DNA of 21,712 nt from Candidatus Omnitrophota bacterium (GTDB lineage: Bacteria > Omnitrophota > Gorgyraeia > Gygaellales > Profunditerraquicolaceae), in assembly GCA_017995695.1 (NCBI GenBank), contig JAGOIJ010000007.1:1-21712 (forward strand). Reading direction: 5' to 3'. Both the position numbers and the translations under genes were made by a program. The notes under the pieces were generated by a model. The model had not been told where the DNA came from. It saw only the letters and a list, made by a program, of their open reading frames with translations, and did not search any database. The first letter of the stretch is position 1; each line of letters opens with the position of its first letter. Shown in pieces: positions 1 to 5,986 of this stretch.

Positions 1-723
1 GGATTGGTAACATTAGGGATCCCGGAAAGTATCAATCAGGCAGTTATTAAAATAAAATACAAAGAAGTAATGACGCTGCCGCTTCCTGAAACAAGGGAGG
101 GCACGCTTAGTAAACGCGCTCTTGATGAGATTCTTGAGTTTGTAAAAGGTGTAACCGTAGTAGTAGTCGGTCCCGGTCTTTCGTTAAATACACAAACCCA
201 GGGTTTGGTGCGCGCAATTATCAAAGCGATAACGGTGCCTTTGGTGCTTGATGCTGATGCTTTGAATGCGCTCGCAGGAAACTATTCCGCGCTTTCATTT
301 AATCGCTATTCGCTAGCCACCAAGATTATTACGCCACATCCTGGCGAGATGGCGCGGCTTCAAGGGGTAAGCATACAGAAAGTTCAGCGTAATCGAGAAG
401 CAGTCGCGCGCGCATTTGCAAAGGAACACAAGGTAACCGTAGTACTTAAGGGCCATCATACGGTAGTGGCTGATATTCAAGGCAACGTCTATATAAATAA
501 GACTGGTAATCCAGGCATGGCGACCGCTGGCAGCGGGGATGTTTTAACCGGCATGATTGCTGCGCTTATGGCGCAAGGGTTGAGCGCGTTCAATGCTGCA
601 AAATATGCGGTGTATCTGCATGGTTTTGCCGGCGACCTTGCGGCTCAAGAAAAGTCTCAACTTGGCATGATCGCTTCTGATATAATAGATAAATTGCCGG
701 AGGCGATAAAGAAGTGTAGTTAG
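1..723 (+). CDS. nnrD: ADP/ATP-dependent NAD(P)H-hydrate dehydratase, C-terminal domain (5' end cut off)
   Basis: This is a repair enzyme that dehydrates damaged NADHX/NADPHX back to NAD(P)H using a nucleotide phosphate donor. The reading frame is open from base 1, so the gene starts before the window. The visible part is the ribokinase-like carbohydrate-kinase domain. It shows a VVVVGPGL segment, an LDADALNAL segment, the TPHPGEMARL motif, VVLKGHHTVV, and the nucleotide-binding/catalytic loop NPGMATAGSGDVLTG with its conserved aspartate. Many bacteria fuse this domain behind the NnrE epimerase domain. Whether that is true here cannot be seen. The stop codon lies one base before the tRNA-Thr gene, so the tRNA may be co-transcribed with it. 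The family call is secure from the motifs; the full length is unknown. Confidence 0.93.
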   Translation, partial: GLVTLGIPESINQAVIKIKYKEVMTLPLPETREGTLSKRALDEILEFVKGVTVVVVGPGLSLNTQTQGLVRAIIKAITVPLVLDADALNALAGNYSALSFNRYSLATKIITPHPGEMARLQGVSIQKVQRNREAVARAFAKEHKVTVVLKGHHTVVADIQGNVYINKTGNPGMATAGSGDVLTGMIAALMAQGLSAFNAAKYAVYLHGFAGDLAAQEKSQLGMIASDIIDKLPEAIKKCS

Positions 724-724
724 T

Positions 725-797
725 GCCGGCGTAGCTCAGTTGGTAGAGCAGCTGTTTTGTAAACAGCGGGTCGGGGGTTCAATTCCTCTCGCCGGCT
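725..797 (+). tRNA. tRNA-Thr (anticodon TGT)
   Basis: A complete cloverleaf is visible. The 7-bp acceptor stem is GCCGGCG (725-731) with CGCCGGC (790-796), and T797 is the discriminator. The D arm carries AGTTGGTA. The anticodon stem GCTGT/ACAGC encloses loop TTTGTAA with TGT at 758-760. The T arm has loop TTCAATT. CCA is not encoded. The gene begins one base after the nnrD stop and is the first of a Thr-Tyr-Gly series. Confidence 0.97.
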
Positions 798-808
798 TTG
801 AATTTATA

Positions 809-1495
809 ATGCAAACGCAGAATTTAAAACCTAAGAAAATTCAGCAACTTTATTGGGACGATAATTACAGTTTGGATGAAATTGCATGTAAACTTGGTGT
901 ATCTTTTTGGTCGATGTATGGTTTTATGAGAAAAAATAATATCCCGAGGCGCTCTCAATCGCAAGTTAACTTTGTAGTTAATAAAGATAAGCCCGGGTTT
1001 CTTCTGAATGAAAAGCTTGATCCTGAAGATGAAAAATTAAAGATTGCTGGCATAATGCTTTATTGGGCAGAGGGAACATTAAAAGGCAAGACAGTTGATT
1101 TTTCAAATAGTAATCCGGATATGATAAGTATATTTATGCGATTTTTGAGAGAGGTTTGTGGCGTAAGTGAAGGTAGATTAAGAGTCTATCTCTATGCTTA
1201 TCCAGGGCAAGATATTGAAAGGTTGAAAAGATTTTGGAGCTGTGTCTCAGGAATAGGTATTTCCCAGTTTACCAAGCCGTACATACGAATTGGGAATCCA
1301 AATTTTTCTCATCATAAATTATCCTACGGTTTGGTACATATAAGGTATAATGACAAGAAATTGTTGGGAGTAATTGAAAATTGGATTAAAGATTTTTCTC
1401 AAACCTTTTTGGTTCGGGCAGGTACCCAAGTGGCCAAAGGGGGCAGACTGTGTAAAAAACGCAGCGTCTTGCCGAAAGGCAGGATGGAAAAGTAG
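809..1495 (+). CDS. Putative LAGLIDADG-like homing endonuclease with N-terminal helix-turn-helix
   Basis: The protein is 228 residues from ATG 809. Residues 8-45 look like a helix-turn-helix (YSLDEIACKLGVSFWSMYGFM). Residues 78-90 hold IAGIMLYWAEGT, which resembles a variant LAGLIDADG helix with Glu in place of the acidic Asp. This is followed by a DFSNSNPDMI strand-helix unit and a second alpha/beta repeat (ERLKRFWSCVSGIG). The domain naturally ends near residue 195. Residues about 203-228 are translated tRNA-Tyr 5' exon plus intron. An open frame continues upstream to 740, but that part is tRNA-Thr sequence, so ATG 809, 11 bases after the tRNA, is chosen. No Shine-Dalgarno is evident. Codon use is AT-richer than in the neighbours, consistent with transfer. 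I recognise the family only as a short-protein type often near tRNA genes. Endonuclease activity is inferred. Confidence 0.6.
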   Translation: MQTQNLKPKKIQQLYWDDNYSLDEIACKLGVSFWSMYGFMRKNNIPRRSQSQVNFVVNKDKPGFLLNEKLDPEDEKLKIAGIMLYWAEGTLKGKTVDFSNSNPDMISIFMRFLREVCGVSEGRLRVYLYAYPGQDIERLKRFWSCVSGIGISQFTKPYIRIGNPNFSHHKLSYGLVHIRYNDKKLLGVIENWIKDFSQTFLVRAGTQVAKGGRLCKKRSVLPKGRMEK

Positions 1496-1754
1496 GTGAA
1501 TTCAGGGGAACCCTTTGGCAGTAATTGCACTAAGGGCAATCCTGAGCGAAGTCCGTTGAAGTTTTACGGAAACGTGCAGAGACTAAGCGCCTACCGCCTA
1601 AAGCTATTACGCTATGGTGATGAGATAGTCCAAGCCTTAAGGTAACTTGAGGGCAGTCGCCACACAGATTGGCGACTGTCCGCCAAAGAAATAGTGGCGG
1701 ACACTTGAAATCTGCTGCACCTGTGCTTCAGAGGTTCGAATCCTCTCCTGCCCA
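1416..1754 (+). tRNA. tRNA-Tyr (anticodon GTA), split by a group I intron
   Basis: The exons are 1416-1451 and 1708-1754. Joined, they give an 83-nt class II tRNA closely similar to bacterial tRNA-Tyr. The acceptor stem is GGGCAGG (1416-1422) with CCTGCCC (1747-1753), and A1754 is the discriminator. The anticodon stem is GCAGA (1443-1447) with TCTGC (1711-1715). The spliced loop is CTGTAAA with anticodon GTA. A long variable arm with a GCAC/GTGC stem (1717-1726) follows. The T arm is AGAGG-TTCGAAT-CCTCT (1730-1746). CCA is not encoded. The intron falls between anticodon bases 35 and 36, so the unspliced RNA cannot decode. Translation of the upstream ORF overlaps the 5' exon. Confidence 0.95.
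1452..1707 (+). ncRNA. Self-splicing group I intron (IC3-like) in tRNA-Tyr
   Basis: The intron is 256 nt and contains no complete ORF of its own. The core elements are in order. P-like AATTCAGGGGAACCC is at 1499-1513, and Q-like AATCCTGAGC is at 1538-1547. R-like GTGCAGAGACTA is at 1574-1585, and the S-like strand GATAGTCC is at 1624-1631. P7 pairs GACTA 1581-1585 with TAGTC 1626-1630. P1 can form between exon CTGT (1448-1451) and GCAG (1461-1464), placing the required U.G wobble at the 5' splice site. The last intron base is G1707, as expected for omega-G. A P2 hairpin (1468-1483) has a GAAA tetraloop. Two perfect 3' hairpins, 1654-1662/1670-1678 and 1678-1685/1695-1702, fit P9 extensions. 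The segment GCTATGGTGA (1611-1620) resembles the P8-P7 region of the Azoarcus tRNA-Ile intron. The first 44 bases also carry the end of the endonuclease-like ORF. Confidence 0.93.
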
Positions 1755-1756
1755 TT

Positions 1757-1874
1757 ATTGAGGCCACAACTTACGGAAGTCCGCTGAAGGCGGACGACGT
1801 AAGTTGTTGGGCCGAAATAATACCGCATGTGCGAGCATTTTTCAACAAAAAATGCGAGAGAGACATGCGGTAAA
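1757..1874 (+). repeat. Composite palindromic repeat, copy 1 (118 bp)
   Basis: This begins three bases after tRNA-Tyr and is identical to the copy at 2557-2716 except that it lacks that copy's 42-bp insert. Module A (1761-1813) folds as GGCC-ACAACTTACG against CGTAAGTTGT-tg-GGCC, with an inner GTCCGC/GCGGAC stem. Module C (1822-1871) folds as ACCGCATGT against ACATGCGGT, with an inner GCATTTTT/AAAAATGC stem (1835-1842/1848-1855). A 16-bp fragment of the left end of module A recurs at 1880-1895. It encodes no protein of its own. Confidence 0.92.
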
Positions 1875-1879
1875 AGGTA

Positions 1880-1895
1880 GCCACAACTTACGGAA
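1880..1895 (+). repeat. Truncated third copy of the left end of repeat module A
   Basis: The 16 bases starting GCCACAACTTACGG match positions 1763-1778 and 2563-2578 exactly and then diverge. There is no partner arm, so it looks like a decayed or partial insertion of the same element. Confidence 0.7.
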
Positions 1896-1926
1896 TGAAC
1901 GAAGTGATCGACAGAATAGCGGGACC

Positions 1927-2493
1927 ATGATTAAAAAAATCCTGCTGGTTGGGTTATGTTCTTTGATAGGGATCGGCTTGCTGTTTGTCGGCCTTGCGTT
2001 TGCTGGCGCCAAGCGGATTGAGTTTAAATTTATTGCAGCAAAAAATGAGCTTGATCCTAGTCAGTATGAAATTATTTTTGACGTTGTCGGAGCATCCCCG
2101 GTATACGTATATCTTGATAAGAGGACTGTCTTTGATGGGTCCGATATAAGACGGGTTGTTTTTGTGCGGCATCTTTTTAAGCAGCCGGAAATAGTTTTTC
2201 ATTTTGAAAAGCAAGGGTTTAAGAAATTCCGCAGGAATGAACGATACTTTCTTACTCGGGATCTATGTCTGCTTGTTGAAGGCAAGATTTATTTGATTGC
2301 AAAGGCGCGATCAGCCGTAGGTAATAATAACACAGGTATCCTTGCTTTTTCTTGCCCTGATGGATGCGCCAAACAGGATGATCGGTTGATAAAAGCGTTA
2401 GAATATTTGCAGATTCCTTTTTCTTATGCAGCGGCAGATGATGGTATATTTAAAGCGGAGCCGAGAGGAGTAGGCAACCCCTTGCGGGAGTAG
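1927..2493 (+). CDS. Small membrane-anchored protein with a SecD P1-head-like region (hypothetical)
   Basis: The protein is 188 residues from ATG 1927. The open frame extends up to 1804, but that stretch is repeat DNA. Residues about 1-28 form a positively charged start plus one hydrophobic helix (MIKKILLVGLCSLIGIG), so it is an uncleaved anchor or signal peptide, with the rest outside the cytoplasm. The middle (VYLDKRTVFDGSDIRRVVF, then QPEIVFHFEKQGFKKF and CLLVEGKIYLI) resembles the pattern of the SecD P1-head domain: dynamic ligand strands, F-x-F, K-F and the LDG-like turn. The rest of SecD is absent. I would not assign a function. The stop codon (2491-2493) lies inside tRNA-Gly, overlapping it by 10 bases. 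It sits between two tRNA genes flanked by repeats, so it may be inserted. Confidence 0.65.
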   Translation: MIKKILLVGLCSLIGIGLLFVGLAFAGAKRIEFKFIAAKNELDPSQYEIIFDVVGASPVYVYLDKRTVFDGSDIRRVVFVRHLFKQPEIVFHFEKQGFKKFRRNERYFLTRDLCLLVEGKIYLIAKARSAVGNNNTGILAFSCPDGCAKQDDRLIKALEYLQIPFSYAAADDGIFKAEPRGVGNPLRE

Positions 2494-2554
2494 TTCAGTG
2501 GTAGAACAATAGCCTTCCAAGCTATATATGGGGGTTCGATTCCCCTCTCCCGCT
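2484..2554 (+). tRNA. tRNA-Gly (anticodon TCC)
   Basis: The acceptor stem is GCGGGAG (2484-2490) with CTCCCGC (2547-2553), and T2554 is the discriminator. The anticodon stem ATAGC/GCTAT encloses loop CTTCCAA with TCC at 2516-2518. The T loop is TTCGATT. CCA is not encoded. The first ten bases double as the 3' end of the upstream protein gene. Confidence 0.96.
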
Positions 2555-2556
2555 TA

Positions 2557-2716
2557 ATTGAGGCCACAACTTACGGAAGTCCGCTGAAGGCGGACGACGT
2601 AAGTTGTTGGGCCAGCACCGTGCCGTATCGGAACGGCACGTGCGCACTGCTGTGCGAAATAATACCGCATGTGCGAGCATTTTTCAACAAAAAATGCGAG
2701 AGAGACATGCGGTAAA
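2557..2716 (+). repeat. Composite palindromic repeat, copy 2 (160 bp) with an extra 42-bp hairpin module
   Basis: This begins three bases after tRNA-Gly. Bases 2557-2613 equal 1757-1813, and 2656-2716 equal 1814-1874. Between them, 2614-2655 is an extra module B with a perfect CGTGCCGT/ACGGCACG hairpin and a small GCAC-TGCT-GTGC hairpin. So the element is built of interchangeable palindromes (A, B, C). It occupies most of the 207-base gap before the kinase gene. The remainder (2717-2761) shows nothing I can name. Confidence 0.92.
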
Positions 2717-2761
2717 TAATGAGCGAGCGGAGTGTGATTACAAGCATTACCAATAAATTCC

Positions 2762-4237
2762 ATGTTTAATAACAACGAAACAGAAAATATTCTTTCAAAG
2801 CTCATTGATAATGCCAATGTGCTTATGCTTTATCTTGATAACCATGGTTATGTGGTGGTTTGCAATAAAAAGGTTGAGGATATCACTGGCAGAAGAAAAG
2901 AAAATATCATCGGCAGCCATTGGCTTAACTTATTTTCTTATACCCACGAAGGCCATATCAAGCAGCAGCTTTTTAAGGCAGTGGTGGATGATACACTTAA
3001 CTACAAAAGGCTTAACAATTTTGAGAGCTCAATCTTTGACGCAAAAAAACAAGAATATCTAATATTCTGGAGCATTATCCCTATCCTCTTAGAGGCAAGT
3101 CAACTTGAGAAATTTTCCCTGATTGAGGGGGTTCTTTTTATCGGCCACGATATCACGGATTTTAAGGAAAAAGATACTGCGCTAAAGAAAATCGATGATA
3201 CGCTTAAGAATATATTTACCAGCATAAAAGAATACGCCTTGTATGTGGCCAACCTTAACGGAAATATTACGTATTACGGCATGGGTTCAGAAACCATGTT
3301 TGGTTGGCAGAAGCATGAAATTATTTTCAAGCCCGTGAGCACGCTGCATACAGAGCATGATGCGAAGACGAGGCTTGCGCAAATCTTGGAACAGGTGCAG
3401 CAAACAGGCCAACTTGAAACAGAGATCGAGTTAGTCAAGAAGGACGGGCAGGGTTTTCCTGTTGCTTTAACGATTAATCGTTTTCTTGACGCAGGGGGGA
3501 ATCTAAGCGGTTATATCTTTATGGCGAAGGATATTACCGAAAAAAAGAAACTCGAATACAAAGTTTTTCAAACCGAGAAATTAGCTGCTATTGGCCAGTT
3601 GGCAGCAGGGTTGGCGCATGAGATCAATAATCCACTTTTTGTTATTTCAGGGCGGCTTGAGCTTTTGTCCGAAGAAAATTCGATATCAGATAAACTTAAG
3701 CAGGATTTGAATTTGATTAGCGTGCAGGCGGATCGTATACGTAAGCTTGTCGATCAGCTGTTAAACTTCGCCCGCAAGGCGCCCCCAAAGCTTGAAACCA
3801 TCAGCGTTAATGATGTTGTCGAAAGCGTATTTCCGCTTTTGTCTTTTCATAAATTACCAGAAGGCAAGGTAGATATAGTAAAAGAATTCTCCCCTAATCT
3901 GCCACCGATCAAGGGTGATGTCAGCCAGTTGCAAGAGGTGTTGGTAAATCTTTGCGTTAACGCGCATCAGGCGATGCCTGAAGGAGGGGTTTTGACCATT
4001 AGCACCTCCAATATCCAGAACATCTTTGCGCAGATTACGGTCAGCGATACCGGGCACGGCATAGCCCCTAATGATTTAAAAAATATCTTTATGCCATTCT
4101 TTACCACGAAAAAAGTTGGGACAGGCTTAGGGCTTTCTATTTGTTACAATATTATAAAGAACCATAATGGCACGGTTGATATTGAGAGTCAGGTTGGCAA
4201 AGGCACTACCTTTACCATCCGGTTGCCATTTGCATAA
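2762..4237 (+). CDS. Soluble PAS-PAS sensor histidine kinase
   Basis: The protein is 491 residues with no membrane segment, so the sensor acts in the cytoplasm. Residues about 8-134 are a PAS domain (ends GVLFIGHDITDFKEKD). Residues about 147-262 are a second PAS/PAC (ends YIFMAKDITEKKKLE). Residues 272-340 are the dimerisation domain, with the H-box LAAGLAHEINNPL and phosphorylated His286. Residues about 380-490 are the ATPase, with N-box NLCVNAHQAM, G1 DTGHGI, F-box MPFFTTK and G2 GTGLGLSI. All catalytic motifs are intact. There is no fused receiver, but a receiver protein follows 102 bases downstream, making a likely two-component pair. ATG 2762 has no obvious ribosome-binding site. Signal and target cannot be read from sequence. 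Confidence 0.95.
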   Translation: MFNNNETENILSKLIDNANVLMLYLDNHGYVVVCNKKVEDITGRRKENIIGSHWLNLFSYTHEGHIKQQLFKAVVDDTLNYKRLNNFESSIFDAKKQEYLIFWSIIPILLEASQLEKFSLIEGVLFIGHDITDFKEKDTALKKIDDTLKNIFTSIKEYALYVANLNGNITYYGMGSETMFGWQKHEIIFKPVSTLHTEHDAKTRLAQILEQVQQTGQLETEIELVKKDGQGFPVALTINRFLDAGGNLSGYIFMAKDITEKKKLEYKVFQTEKLAAIGQLAAGLAHEINNPLFVISGRLELLSEENSISDKLKQDLNLISVQADRIRKLVDQLLNFARKAPPKLETISVNDVVESVFPLLSFHKLPEGKVDIVKEFSPNLPPIKGDVSQLQEVLVNLCVNAHQAMPEGGVLTISTSNIQNIFAQITVSDTGHGIAPNDLKNIFMPFFTTKKVGTGLGLSICYNIIKNHNGTVDIESQVGKGTTFTIRLPFA

Positions 4238-4306
4238 TAGATACTGTTTCTTTTAAGAAAATAAGAAGATCTTTTTGTTCTTGAAAAGTGACGAAGGATC
4301 TTTGCC

Positions 4307-4321
4307 TCCGCCGTCGGCGGA
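4307..4321. promoter_or_regulatory. Perfect GC-rich palindrome in the kinase/regulator gap
   Basis: TCCGCCG-T-CGGCGGA is a perfect 15-bp palindrome just before the ribosome-binding site of the response-regulator gene. It may be a small hairpin or a protein-binding site. No T-run follows, so it does not look like a factor-independent terminator. Confidence 0.45.
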
Positions 4322-4339
4322 ACAATCGAGGAGGTTAGT

Positions 4340-4726
4340 ATGGCGTACAAAGTATTAATTGTTGATGATGAGGCTCCTGTGCGAAGCTTATTTGAGGATT
4401 TGCTTAAAAAAGAAAAATGCGATGTTAAGGCTGTCGCAAGCGGAGAAGAAGCAGTTGATCTTGTTACGAACGAGGATTTTGATGTGGTGCTTTTGGATAT
4501 TAAGCTTACCGGAATTTCGGGGCTGGAAACGCTTAAGAAGATCAAAGAGTTAAAGCCAACTACTATGGTCATCATGATTACCGGTTTTGGCTATGACGAA
4601 AGTTTGATCACGAAATCTAAAGAGCTTGGGTGTTCAGGTTATATCGGAAAAAACATGCCTATCTCTCAAATTATGAGTAATTTTCGTTTATTCACATCTA
4701 GCGCGCGCGCGAACAAGAAAGAGTAA
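4340..4726 (+). CDS. Single-domain response regulator (CheY-like receiver)
   Basis: The protein is 128 residues, the length of a lone receiver, with no DNA-binding or enzymatic output domain. Acidic pocket residues D9-D10 are in LIVDDE, the phosphoacceptor is D53 (VVLLDIKL), the switch threonine is T81 (IMITG), and the conserved lysine is K104. The usual Pro after that lysine is Asn (GKNM). AGGAGG at 4329-4334, five bases before ATG 4340, supports the start. It probably takes phosphate from the histidine kinase encoded just upstream and passes it on or acts by protein contact. Its partner is unknown. Confidence 0.94.
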   Translation: MAYKVLIVDDEAPVRSLFEDLLKKEKCDVKAVASGEEAVDLVTNEDFDVVLLDIKLTGISGLETLKKIKELKPTTMVIMITGFGYDESLITKSKELGCSGYIGKNMPISQIMSNFRLFTSSARANKKE

Positions 4727-4736
4727 CGGTTATCGT

Positions 4737-5516
4737 ATGAATAATGATGATTTATTAAAGCCGGTTTTTATTGATGCGTTCGATCTTGATGACGCATGGT
4801 TTCAATGTTTAGCTGAGATTCTTGAGCATGGCCATGTTTATACCATTACCAAGGGTAGTTATGAGGGGCAGAAGCGTTTGGAATTTGATTTTGCCGTGGT
4901 GCGCGTAAAAAAACCAGCCCATCAGATTATCCCGATTATTCCCGAAGGGATGAGCATTCCCGCCCCGACCGATATGGATTACATCCAGGGGTATTTAAGC
5001 TATCTGTTGACGGGGACCAAGACAGCAACTGAGGATTATACGTATGGAGAGCGGTTGGTCGAGCCTAAGGTTAAGATTAAAGAGATGGTGAATGGCAAAG
5101 AGATGATTAGGGAGATGCCATTACATGTCAATCAGGTTGAAGAGGTGATTAAGCTCTATAAGGAAAAAGGATTCGGAACAAACCAGGCGATTATGGAAAT
5201 CGGAATGCCTTCTGACATTACTCTTGTTGATCCTCCGTGTTTGCGCCTGATTGACACGCGGATTCGTTACGGGAAGCTTCATTTTATTTTGTATTTTCGT
5301 TCATGGGATCTTTGGGGAGGTTTTCCTTCAAATCTTGGGGGGTTGCAATTAGTAAAGCAATATATGGCTGATGAGATTGGCGTTGACGATGGAGAAATTG
5401 TTGCCGTGAGCAAGGGTTTGCATTTGTATGATTACTCCTGGGATTTGGCCAAAATGCGCACTAATAAATCTCATCCATCAGCCTTACAGAGTAACGTGGC
5501 TAAGGCTGTCAAATAA
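4737..5516 (+). CDS. thyA: Thymidylate-synthase-family protein, archaeal-type
   Basis: ThyA-fold enzymes methylate dUMP to dTMP using methylene-tetrahydrofolate. The protein is 259 residues. The catalytic nucleophile is likely C168 in VDPPCLRLIDTR. It is followed by the phosphate-binding/dUMP segment FRSWDLWGGFPSNLGGLQL (R188, S189, D191, N199) and by H229/Y231 (GLHLYDY), which match the HxY nucleotide-binding motif of the family. The N-terminal 100 residues are divergent from E. coli ThyA, as in archaeal thymidylate synthases. A pyrimidine hydroxymethylase-like activity is a less likely alternative. It starts 10 bases after the response-regulator stop, with no clear ribosome-binding site, so it is probably co-transcribed. 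Confidence 0.78.
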   Translation: MNNDDLLKPVFIDAFDLDDAWFQCLAEILEHGHVYTITKGSYEGQKRLEFDFAVVRVKKPAHQIIPIIPEGMSIPAPTDMDYIQGYLSYLLTGTKTATEDYTYGERLVEPKVKIKEMVNGKEMIREMPLHVNQVEEVIKLYKEKGFGTNQAIMEIGMPSDITLVDPPCLRLIDTRIRYGKLHFILYFRSWDLWGGFPSNLGGLQLVKQYMADEIGVDDGEIVAVSKGLHLYDYSWDLAKMRTNKSHPSALQSNVAKAVK

Positions 5517-5539
5517 GTACAGAAAAGGAGACGCAAGGT

Positions 5540-5986
5540 ATGAGTCAGGAGCCGTATCAGGGACCGGAGCGCAGAAAATTTATTCGCCTCGAATATGTAA
5601 CGCCCGTTGCTTATAAAGTTTGTAAGCCTGAGATTATCGCAAAACTCCTTGAAGGTTATTCATCTGATATCAGCGAGGCGGGTTTATTGTGTTCATTGAA
5701 AAGCAAGGTGCAGTCAGGAGATATATTGTGGCTTTCATTTGATCGTTCAACCTTGTTGGTTTGCGAAGAATTAGAAAAGAGAAGCTTGATTTATCAAAAT
5801 GGCGTTATTGGTAAGGTTATGCGTTTGCAGGAAAAAAATGACGGCACGTTTGATGTTGGTATCCAATTTATTACTCGGGAAGAAAAAAATGATACCTATA
5901 TCTATCCTAAGATTCATTTTTTGATGATGCAAGGTAAAACAATACATCATAGTGACGATGCGCAGCAGAACGAAGATCATGAATAA
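5540..5986 (+). CDS. PilZ domain protein (probable c-di-GMP receptor)
   Basis: The protein is 148 residues and essentially one PilZ beta-barrel. The c-di-GMP binding signature is intact: RxxxR at R12-R16 (ERRKFIRLEY) and DxSxxG at D43-G48 (SDISEAGLL). The GPERR start is shared with the second PilZ protein in this window. AAGGAG at 5525-5530, nine bases before ATG 5540, sets the start. The charged tail (SDDAQQNEDHE) overlaps the first codons of gpsA by eight bases, implying translational coupling. Small PilZ proteins pass c-di-GMP signals to partner proteins. The partner here is unknown. Confidence 0.88.
   Translation: MSQEPYQGPERRKFIRLEYVTPVAYKVCKPEIIAKLLEGYSSDISEAGLLCSLKSKVQSGDILWLSFDRSTLLVCEELEKRSLIYQNGVIGKVMRLQEKNDGTFDVGIQFITREEKNDTYIYPKIHFLMMQGKTIHHSDDAQQNEDHE

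Noticed and set aside
740..808. Longer start for the endonuclease-like ORF
   Set aside because: Its first 23 codons are tRNA-Thr sequence; this is a typical read-through artefact.
1551..1561. Repeat module A fragment within the intron (GTCCGTTGAAG versus GTCCGCTGAAG)
   Set aside because: The match is about 11 bases with a mismatch, and the segment fits the intron's own P6-like pairing (TCCGT/ACGGA), so chance is likely.
1452..1707. Archaeal-type (bulge-helix-bulge) tRNA intron
   Set aside because: It has group I core elements and lies between bases 35 and 36 rather than at 37/38; the rest of the window is bacterial.
1804..1926. Upstream extension of the SecD-like protein
   Set aside because: The bases are composite repeat DNA, and ATG 1927 begins a proper membrane anchor.
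2554..2817. Reverse-strand ORFs over the repeats (also 1637-1828)
   Set aside because: They translate palindromic repeat and tRNA sequence, have no known domain, and look alike only because the repeat is duplicated.
4238..4306. Terminator after the histidine kinase gene
   Set aside because: Short A/T-rich inverted pieces are present, but there is no stable stem followed by a T-run.
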